From positions 1-5,347 of the forward strand of contig CAMLNJ010000248.1 in NCBI GenBank assembly GCA_946481225.1: 5,347 bases of DNA. Direction: 5' to 3'. Shown here in pieces: positions 1 through 5,347 of this stretch. The notes beneath the pieces are model-generated. The model ran no database searches and was not told where the DNA came from. It saw only the letters and a list, made by a program, of their open reading frames with translations. The first letter of the stretch is position 1. Every line of letters starts with the position of its first letter. The stretch comes from an uncultured Verrucomicrobiota bacterium. Its GTDB lineage: Bacteria; Verrucomicrobiota; Verrucomicrobiae; Opitutales; Opitutaceae. The position numbers and the translations under genes were made by a program.

Positions 1-879
1 TGGGTCGCCGTCTCGCCCAGCCCCGGCGCCGAGGGCCGCGCCCAGCTCCACGCCCTGCTCCCGCGCCGGAGCCGCTTCTCGCGCCAGTCCGCCGGCGGCG
101 AGCAATCGCAGCAGATCATCGCCGCCAACATCGACGTCGTCTTCCTCGTCAGCGGCCTCGACCGAAACTACAACCCCAAGCGCATCCAGCGCTTCCTCGT
201 CGCCGCCCGCGACTCCGGCGCCGCGCCCGTCGTCGTCCTCAACAAGGCCGACCTCCACCCCGACCCCGAGTCCGTGCGCGCCGAGATCGAGCGCCTCGTC
301 CCCGGCGTGCCCGTCATCGTCACCAGCAGCCACACCCGCCGCGGATTAAAACTCCTCGGCGGCCACGCCGCGCCCGGCCGCACCCTCGCCTTCGTCGGCA
401 GTTCCGGCGTGGGCAAAAGCAGCCTCATCAACCGCCTCGCCCGCGACGCCGAGCTGCCAACCGGCGAGGTCCGCGAGAAGGACGCCAAGGGCCGCCACAC
501 CACCACGCGCCGCGAACTCGTCCTCGCCCCGAGCGGCGCCCTCATCATCGACACCCCCGGCATGCGCGAGCTCCAGCTCTGGGACGCCGACGAGGCCCTT
601 GAGGAGGCGTATTCGGATATCGCCGACATCGCCACGCGCTGCCGTTTCACCAGCTGCCGCCACGAGGACGAGCCCGGCTGCGCCGTCCGCGCCGCGCTCG
701 AGGCCGGCGCGCTCCCGCCCGAACGCCTCGCAAGCTATCGAAAGCTGAAAGCCGAGCAGGCCGCGAAAGCGCCCGAGCTCCGCAAGCCCGGCGCCGTCGC
801 CAGCAAGCCCGGCTGGAAACAAAAGGCCGCCGAACGCGCCGCAAAACCCTTCCGCCACCGCCACCACGAGGAGGATTGA
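1..879 (+). CDS. rsgA: Ribosome small-subunit-dependent GTPase A (RsgA/YjeQ/YloQ), 5'-truncated by the window edge
   Basis: The frame is open from base 1 and ends at TGA 877-879, giving 292 visible residues. RsgA binds the 30S subunit late in assembly and uses GTP hydrolysis to release maturation factors such as RbfA; it is cytoplasmic. The circularly permuted GTPase order is visible: G4 motif NKAD (residues 81-84 of the visible part), then P-loop GSSGVGKSS (133-141), the HTTTR switch (166-170), and G3 DTPG (184-187). The C-terminal zinc site follows, with C214, C219, H221 and C227 in the usual C-x4-C-x-H-x5-C spacing. A basic tail ends the protein. The first residues, including LPRRSRFSR, match the end of the OB-fold and its linker, so roughly 50-80 N-terminal residues are probably missing, judging from the ~350-residue E. 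coli protein. An in-frame GTG at 274 is not the real start because it would remove the G4 motif. No frameshift is seen. The identification is very secure. Confidence 0.97.
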   Translation, partial: WVAVSPSPGAEGRAQLHALLPRRSRFSRQSAGGEQSQQIIAANIDVVFLVSGLDRNYNPKRIQRFLVAARDSGAAPVVVLNKADLHPDPESVRAEIERLVPGVPVIVTSSHTRRGLKLLGGHAAPGRTLAFVGSSGVGKSSLINRLARDAELPTGEVREKDAKGRHTTTRRELVLAPSGALIIDTPGMRELQLWDADEALEEAYSDIADIATRCRFTSCRHEDEPGCAVRAALEAGALPPERLASYRKLKAEQAAKAPELRKPGAVASKPGWKQKAAERAAKPFRHRHHEED

Positions 880-894
880 GCGCAGCCTCGGCCA

Positions 895-923
895 AGACGC
901 GCAACCGCCTCGACCACGCGTCT
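895..923. terminator. Possible terminator hairpin after rsgA (no U tract)
   Basis: AGACGCG (895-901) and CGCGTCT (917-923) form a perfect 7-bp inverted repeat around a 15-base loop, beginning 15 bases after the rsgA stop. The position suits an rsgA 3' end. The long loop and missing T run make it a weak intrinsic terminator; it may only stabilise the transcript end, or be chance in GC-rich DNA. Confidence 0.25.
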
Positions 924-966
924 CGGAGCCGATCGCCTCCCGCCTCCGCCCGGCCGAGTCAGGTGG

Positions 967-988
967 ACGGGCGGGTCCCTCCGCCCGT
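967..988. terminator. Possible bidirectional terminator hairpin between the convergent genes
   Basis: ACGGGCGG (967-974) and CCGCCCGT (981-988) form a perfect 8-bp, almost pure G/C stem with a 6-base loop. It lies almost midway between the two stops, 87 bases after rsgA and 83 bases beyond the stop of the minus-strand gene, which suits a shared terminator. There is no T run on either side, so it is not a classical intrinsic terminator. Confidence 0.4.
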
Positions 989-1071
989 GGTTCGTGGCAA
1001 ACGCGACGGATGCGCGGAACCGCTCCCACCGCCTCCGCCTGAAAATCGGATTCGATCAGCCACCGCTATTG

Positions 1072-4000
1072 TCACGGCAGCAGCGTCACCCGCAGACGGA
1101 CAAACCGCGCGGGGGCGCCCGCCGGCTGGCTGTCGCCCCACTGCTCGGTGACCGTGCCGTCGCCGTTCACCGTGAACGCGACACGCGCGCCCGCCGGCGT
1201 CCAGGTTTGCAGGTCGGAGCTGAACTCGACCTGGCTCGCCGCATCGGTCGCGGCGAGCACACGGCGGAAGGTGCCGGTGAAGTAGGACGCCGTCGCCCCC
1301 CCCACCGTGAAATTGCCAAACCCGGCCGCGAGCGGCGGAGCCGCGGAGCCGCCGGCCGGATCGGAGCCGAGCGCGTATTCGATCAGGTTCGCGAGCCCGT
1401 CGCCGTCCGCGTCGTCATTCGCGGCGAGGCCGCCGCCATGGGCCGCCGTCCACGCCGCGTAGGAAATATCCTCGTCGTCGACGGCAAGGGCCGGCGTGGC
1501 GTCGGAGCTGAGCCGCCAGCTCACGGCGGTCCCCGGCGCGGGAAGCTCGTCGGGCCGGACGAGAACAAGCGCATGGCCGGTGCCGTCCGCCTCCGCCGGC
1601 CAAGGATCGATGGTCTGGCCCGCGGCCGGATGGGAGCCATCGGAAAAGGCGAAACTCAGAATGGTGGCCGTGCCGCCGAGCGAGAGCGTGATCGTCTCGC
1701 CCGCGTTGTCCAAGTTGCCGACATAGGGACCGAATACAGTCTTGCCCGCGCCGTAACGAAACGTGAACGCGGCCGGGCGCTTGGCGACATAGACGCGCGC
1801 GCCCGGCGCGAGCACGGCGTCGGCAGGGAAGGTGCAGGTGATCCCCGCCGTAAAACTGACGACGCCGAGGTCGAGGACCTCCGCGCCGACGTTCCGCAGT
1901 TCGATAAACTCGAAGTCCTGCTTGTCGGCGAAACCCGCCGCGATCTCCGCCGGGGTGAGCGCGCCGGGATTATACATCAGCTTCGATACGACGAGCGACG
2001 CCTGGTAGGGCTCGACCGACGCCGCGCCGAGGACGAACTGCGCCTCGGTCGACCAACGGCTCCAGCGGCCGGCCTGGTCCTTGTGCCGCACACGCACGCG
2101 GTAGGTATGCCCGACCGCGAGGCCACCGCCCGGGATGCGGATCTCGCCGACGAGCGACGGGATCTCCGCGGAGCGCCAGACGTCGACGAGTTCATAAACG
2201 CGCGGACGGGCGGGGTCGAAGAGCGGGATGCCGGGCGCGGAAATCTCCGCGATGCGATACTGGATCGCCGCGAAGCTGCCCGCGCCGAGCGGCGAGGAAT
2301 ACGCGCCGCTGGAGAAACACAGGCCGTTGAGCGGATAACCCGCCGCGCCCGCGTAGGAGAGGCTCGGCCGCGCGGGCGCGAGGCTGTCGGCCGCGTCCGC
2401 CTCGACGTATTTGTAGCCGTAACCGAGCGCGTTGCCGTTGTTCACGCTCCAGGTGGAGCCGACCGGGAACGTGTTGGTCGCGTATTTCAGCAGGTATTGC
2501 ATGAAGCCCTCGTGGTCGGAGCTCGCGAGCGTCCGCACCCAGTTGCCGCCGATGCGGGTGTCGGTGTAGGGGGTGGCGTAAAAGTTGCCGAAGTGGTTCG
2601 TGTTATACGCGCTCGGAGTGGACCTCGTGCGGGGGTTGCGATTCCACATCGCGGCGTCGAGATCGGCCCAGGTGAGGGCTTGGCCGGAGGGATTCACCAT
2701 CTGCGCGTATTCGTCGATCAACTGGCCGATCTGGCCGCCGGCCACGCCGGAGTCGGCGAGCATGAGATCGAGCAGCTCGCGGCAGCGGTTTCGGTATTCG
2801 ATGCCGATGGCGGGAACGAGCACGCAGTTCTTCTGGAGGATGACGCCGGTCTGCTGCGTCTTCGGCATGAACATCATGTCCAGGTCCCAGGGCACGGGCG
2901 TCCAGCGGCCGTCGGGGTTATGGTAGAAGTAGTGGTTCCAGCCCTCGCGCAGGTCGACGTTGCCGACGGCGCGGTTGGTCGCCTGGAAGCTGTAGTAGAC
3001 GGGCAGATCCATGTTCGCCCGCCACCAGGCCTCGGTCTGCGTGACGGAGGAGGCGGCGCGAAACGCGGTGGAATCGGAGCCGTCCTTGGGATGGGTGGCG
3101 CCTTGGTGCTTCAGGTCGCCGAGGTTGCTTTCGATCTTATACACGTTGCCGTCGGCCAGCCCGCGCGCGTCGAGGAAGGCGCCGTCGATGGGCTCGATCA
3201 CGTGATACACGCCCCACAGATCACCGCCGGGGAAACCGGCCGGATGGCCGGCGGAATACTGGCCGCCCGTCGGGGTCGCCGAGGGATGGTCGATCACCCG
3301 CCACTGGATGAAATGGCTCTTCGGCGCGGGCACGCCGGCCAGCTCCTGGAAACGCAGCGAGACCGCCTCCTCCACGCCGCACATGCCGCGATGCACCGCG
3401 GCCCAGGGGGCGGTTGCGGTGTTGAGGAAAAGGGTGTCCCAGGTTTCCGGATACGGCCGGCCCCAGTCGTCCAGCGGCTCGAAATCGCGGGCGGTGTTGA
3501 AACGGACACGCCACTTGTTCTTGCCGGAGGCGTAGGTGGAGAACTCGCCGCGGTTATGATAGCGGATGTGGTCGTAGACCTTGCCCTTGAAGACGAGCGT
3601 GCCCCACATGCGCACGCCGTCGTAGGAGGCCGTGTATTGGCTGGTCACGACGTCGGTGGAGTTGGCGATCAGCTGGTAGCACTGGAGCGTGTCCATGAAC
3701 GACGGCGAAAAGGTCTGCGCGGGCGTCACCCCGGGATAAAACGCGCCCGTCCACTCCGCGTAGCCGTCGAAGACGAAGTAGGCGAAATTCGCCTGCTCGT
3801 CGTCCGGGTAGGGCGCGCGGACCGAGCGCGCGCCGTCGGTGGCCGAGACGCGGTAGCGCACGAGCCGCCGGTTGGTCTGCACCGAGGCCGGGATCTGCGC
3901 CGTGTAGATCGAATCGCCCGCCACCGCGTCGCCGTCCGCGCCGGCGTCGTTCATCGGGAGCGTGGTCCAGGTCGTCGCGTAGGCCGGGTCGGATTTGCGG

Positions 4001-5232
4001 ATGTAGGCGCCGGGCGACACCGCCTGGTATTGCAGGGTCACGCCGCCGAGGGAGCTCCCGGGAGCGGGCGTCACGCGCGCGGTGACGGCGACCGCCTGCG
4101 CGCTCGTCGGCTGGTTCGGCGCATGGGATACCGTGTCGATGTTCGGCGGCGCGGCCGTCGTGAAACAGCTGTTTCTGGCGCCCGGCGTGCAGGCGCCGCC
4201 GCCGGCGGTGGTCGCGATCAGTTGCGCGTCGATCGAGAAATCGGTGCTGCCGACGGTGGCGTTGAGCGCATGGATGGCGATCACGTTGTCCCCCTCCACG
4301 AGGAGCGACGCGGGGATCGTCACCGACTCGAAGGCGACGAGATCCGCCTCGTGGTCGAGGGCGAGCGAGTTGTAGCTCAGCACGCCCGCGGGCGCGTGCA
4401 GGCGCGCCGCCTCCACGCCGTTGATCCAGACCACGCAGCCGTCGTCCACCCGCAGAAGCAGCGCGAGCGCCGTCGGCATCTGACCAGCGGGCACCGTGAA
4501 AATCCGCCGCAGATAGAGCGAGGTGTAGCCGTTCTGCATGTCCGTCAGCACGGTGTTGTCGTCGCCGTCGCCAAAACCGACGGAGGTCTGGCCCTGCTGC
4601 CACGAGCCGTCCTCGACAAACGTCAGCGCGCGCCAGTCGGAGGGCGGCTCGCTCGTGCCCTTGCGATAATGCCAGGTCGAGCTGGTCGCCGGCACGAACA
4701 CGGTCTCGCCGCCCTGGGCGACCGGCTGCCCCGAGGCGCGCCACCAGCCGGGCAGGGCGTTGTCGAGGGAGGGATGGATCAGCTCCATCGAGGAGCCGAG
4801 CCCGCGCGAGGCGGTGGGCCAGGGCCAACCTTGACCGTAGGTCACCGTGTCGACCATGACGCTCGCCGCGTCCCGCAGCCGCACCTGCTCGCCGCCGTTC
4901 GAGAGCTTGCCCGTGAACTCGCCAAAGGGCGCGAAACCGAAGGCCGCTTGAAACGCGGACGCGTTCTGCGCCAGCACCAGATACCCGTCCGCCGCGAGCG
5001 AGCTTCCGGCCGGAAAGGTGTAGGCCACGCCGGCGTCGACCTTCCAACCCGAGAGATCCACGGGCGCCGGCCCGGAATTGTGCAGCTCCAAAAACTCCGT
5101 GGGCGTCGTGTTGTCGGGCGGATCGTAATAGATCTCGTTGATGACGACATCGGCGCAAACGGCCGAAAGACCGAGACCGCAGGACAGGAGCAGACCGCAA
5201 AACAACATTCGCGGCCGGGGTAGCGCGTTCAT
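1072..5232 (-). CDS. Large secreted lamin-tail / CotH kinase-like multidomain protein (1386 aa, complete)
   Basis: The frame runs unbroken from ATG 5232-5230 to TGA 1074-1072. Residues 1-27 form a Sec signal peptide: basic RPR, a leucine-rich core, and likely cleavage after VCA. A first lamin-tail domain (about 28-168) has INEIYYDP, EFLELHNSG and DLSGW. Residues about 175-340 look like a jelly-roll/galactose-binding fold (LLLRVDDGCVVWING, EGDNVIAIHALN). An Ig-like segment (about 362-490) follows. The CotH kinase-like region (about 510-845) shows RYHNRGEFS, LWGVYHVIEPIDG, GNVYKIE and NHYFYHNPDGRW leading to the acidic WDLD (782-785). Then come a fibronectin III-like segment (about 985-1068), a second lamin-tail domain (about 1077-1245), a calcium-type loop DADGDG (1274-1279) with NLIEYALGSDP, and a beta-rich C-terminus. 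CotH is an atypical kinase of Bacillus spore coats, and lamin-tail domains occur in many bacterial surface proteins. Export and possible extracellular phosphorylation or adhesion are inferences; the substrate is unknown. No C-terminal sorting motif is recognisable. The gene appears monocistronic at its 3' side. Confidence 0.93.
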   Translation of the reverse strand: MNALPRPRMLFCGLLLSCGLGLSAVCADVVINEIYYDPPDNTTPTEFLELHNSGPAPVDLSGWKVDAGVAYTFPAGSSLAADGYLVLAQNASAFQAAFGFAPFGEFTGKLSNGGEQVRLRDAASVMVDTVTYGQGWPWPTASRGLGSSMELIHPSLDNALPGWWRASGQPVAQGGETVFVPATSSTWHYRKGTSEPPSDWRALTFVEDGSWQQGQTSVGFGDGDDNTVLTDMQNGYTSLYLRRIFTVPAGQMPTALALLLRVDDGCVVWINGVEAARLHAPAGVLSYNSLALDHEADLVAFESVTIPASLLVEGDNVIAIHALNATVGSTDFSIDAQLIATTAGGGACTPGARNSCFTTAAPPNIDTVSHAPNQPTSAQAVAVTARVTPAPGSSLGGVTLQYQAVSPGAYIRKSDPAYATTWTTLPMNDAGADGDAVAGDSIYTAQIPASVQTNRRLVRYRVSATDGARSVRAPYPDDEQANFAYFVFDGYAEWTGAFYPGVTPAQTFSPSFMDTLQCYQLIANSTDVVTSQYTASYDGVRMWGTLVFKGKVYDHIRYHNRGEFSTYASGKNKWRVRFNTARDFEPLDDWGRPYPETWDTLFLNTATAPWAAVHRGMCGVEEAVSLRFQELAGVPAPKSHFIQWRVIDHPSATPTGGQYSAGHPAGFPGGDLWGVYHVIEPIDGAFLDARGLADGNVYKIESNLGDLKHQGATHPKDGSDSTAFRAASSVTQTEAWWRANMDLPVYYSFQATNRAVGNVDLREGWNHYFYHNPDGRWTPVPWDLDMMFMPKTQQTGVILQKNCVLVPAIGIEYRNRCRELLDLMLADSGVAGGQIGQLIDEYAQMVNPSGQALTWADLDAAMWNRNPRTRSTPSAYNTNHFGNFYATPYTDTRIGGNWVRTLASSDHEGFMQYLLKYATNTFPVGSTWSVNNGNALGYGYKYVEADAADSLAPARPSLSYAGAAGYPLNGLCFSSGAYSSPLGAGSFAAIQYRIAEISAPGIPLFDPARPRVYELVDVWRSAEIPSLVGEIRIPGGGLAVGHTYRVRVRHKDQAGRWSRWSTEAQFVLGAASVEPYQASLVVSKLMYNPGALTPAEIAAGFADKQDFEFIELRNVGAEVLDLGVVSFTAGITCTFPADAVLAPGARVYVAKRPAAFTFRYGAGKTVFGPYVGNLDNAGETITLSLGGTATILSFAFSDGSHPAAGQTIDPWPAEADGTGHALVLVRPDELPAPGTAVSWRLSSDATPALAVDDEDISYAAWTAAHGGGLAANDDADGDGLANLIEYALGSDPAGGSAAPPLAAGFGNFTVGGATASYFTGTFRRVLAATDAASQVEFSSDLQTWTPAGARVAFTVNGDGTVTEQWGDSQPAGAPARFVRLRVTLLP

Positions 5233-5242
5233 GACGAATTTT

Positions 5243-5247
5243 TCACC
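5243..5247 (-). promoter_or_regulatory. Shine-Dalgarno-like site for the lamin-tail/CotH gene
   Basis: Read on the minus strand this is GGTGA, complementary to the anti-Shine-Dalgarno tail of 16S rRNA, with 10 bases before ATG 5232-5230. It supports that ATG over the in-frame ATG at codon 9, which would also lose the basic n-region of the signal peptide. The match is only five bases, and the spacing is slightly long. Confidence 0.5.
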
Positions 5248-5261
5248 GAAACCGAACGCGG

Positions 5262-5282
5262 CGGGAAGGCATTTGCCTCCCG
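5262..5282 (-). promoter_or_regulatory. Leader hairpin just upstream of the Shine-Dalgarno site
   Basis: On the plus strand CGGGAAGGC (5262-5270), loop ATTT, and GCCTCCCG (5275-5282) give an 8-bp stem with one bulged A. In the mRNA it would lie about 30-50 bases before the start codon and leave the Shine-Dalgarno site single-stranded. It could be a 5' UTR stability or control element, or a DNA operator. No U tract follows it, so a terminator from an upstream gene is unlikely. Its role is unproven. Confidence 0.4.
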
Positions 5283-5347
5283 GTCGGCAGATACGGGGCC
5301 GGTATTCGCGAAACAGCGAAGCGCTATTAGAAACGCCGACGCCCCGC

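Larger units (their letters stand above)
880..1071. other. Convergent intergenic spacer between rsgA and the lamin-tail/CotH gene
   Basis: These 192 bases separate the TGA stops of two genes that point at each other. Transcription from both sides should end here. I find no convincing gene, tRNA or small RNA. The only structures I can support are two GC-rich inverted repeats, listed separately. The open frames crossing this spacer are continuations of antisense frames from the flanking genes and have no family resemblance that I recognise. Confidence 0.8.
5233..5347 (-). other. Upstream leader/promoter region of the lamin-tail/CotH gene (cut by the window edge)
   Basis: These 115 bases precede the start codon and carry no coding sequence that I recognise. 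The promoter should lie here or just beyond the edge. I could not find a -35/-10 pair with good spacing; the AT-richest patch is TCTAATAG read on the minus strand (about 5323-5330). A cluster of short palindromes sits at 5305-5325. Confidence 0.5.

Noticed and set aside
274..879. GTG at 274 as the start of rsgA
   Set aside because: The family-typical NKAD motif and the OB-fold linker lie upstream in the same open frame, which continues to base 1, so the true start is outside the window.
346..1029. 227-codon open frame on the - strand across the end of rsgA and the spacer
   Set aside because: It is the in-register antisense of rsgA, low in complexity (Ala/Gly/Arg), and shows no domain. The + strand product has all RsgA motifs.
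1040..1060. ATCG-AATC-CGAT followed by TTTT (minus strand) as an intrinsic terminator just after the large gene
   Set aside because: The stem is only 4 bp and the T run only four bases, too weak to call as a terminator.
880..1151. Small + strand open frame (876-1151) in the spacer
   Set aside because: Its predicted product is Arg/Pro/Ala-rich with no family resemblance, it lacks a convincing ribosome-binding site, and it overlaps the end of the large minus-strand gene.
3554..5200. 548-codon open frame on the - strand in another frame of the large gene
   Set aside because: Its translation is a frame-shadow dominated by Arg, Ala and Gly with no motif, and it overlaps the well-supported signal peptide and lamin-tail coding region.
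994..5223. 1409-codon open frame on the + strand opposite the large surface gene
   Set aside because: It is the in-register antisense of the minus-strand gene and is open because that gene avoids TTA, CTA and TCA. Its translation is rich in Arg, Gly, Val and Ala, has no recognisable domain, and no signal peptide, whereas the minus-strand product has many recognised domains.

Overview
The window is GC-rich, with codons ending mostly in G or C. It holds two protein genes facing each other (convergent) and no RNA gene, insertion sequence, CRISPR array or prophage. The large surface protein has a modular build (lamin-tail domains, a CotH kinase-like domain, a calcium loop followed by NLIEYALGSDP) that is typical of Verrucomicrobiota and Planctomycetota. 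An Opitutaceae-like verrucomicrobium is my best guess. This rests on protein style, not on a marker gene.

Left part (1-879, + strand): the 3' portion of rsgA, the circularly permuted GTPase that matures the 30S ribosomal subunit. The start of the gene lies outside the window.

Middle (880-1071): a 192-base convergent intergenic spacer with two GC-rich inverted repeats, which may act as terminators. Neither has a U tract.

Right part (1072-5232, - strand): one complete gene of 1386 codons for a secreted multidomain protein. The order is signal peptide, lamin-tail domain, jelly-roll-like domain, Ig-like segment, CotH kinase-like domain, fibronectin III-like segment, second lamin-tail domain, calcium loop and C-terminal beta-rich domain. 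Its exact job is unknown; an extracellular or surface protein with possible kinase activity is the inference.

Right edge (5233-5347): the upstream leader of the large gene, with a plausible Shine-Dalgarno site, a hairpin just upstream of it and a cluster of short palindromes.

The two genes have no visible functional link: one is housekeeping and the other is an apparently monocistronic accessory surface gene. I see no clear evidence of a new multi-gene system. The points most worth a second look are the architecture of the large protein and its leader structure.
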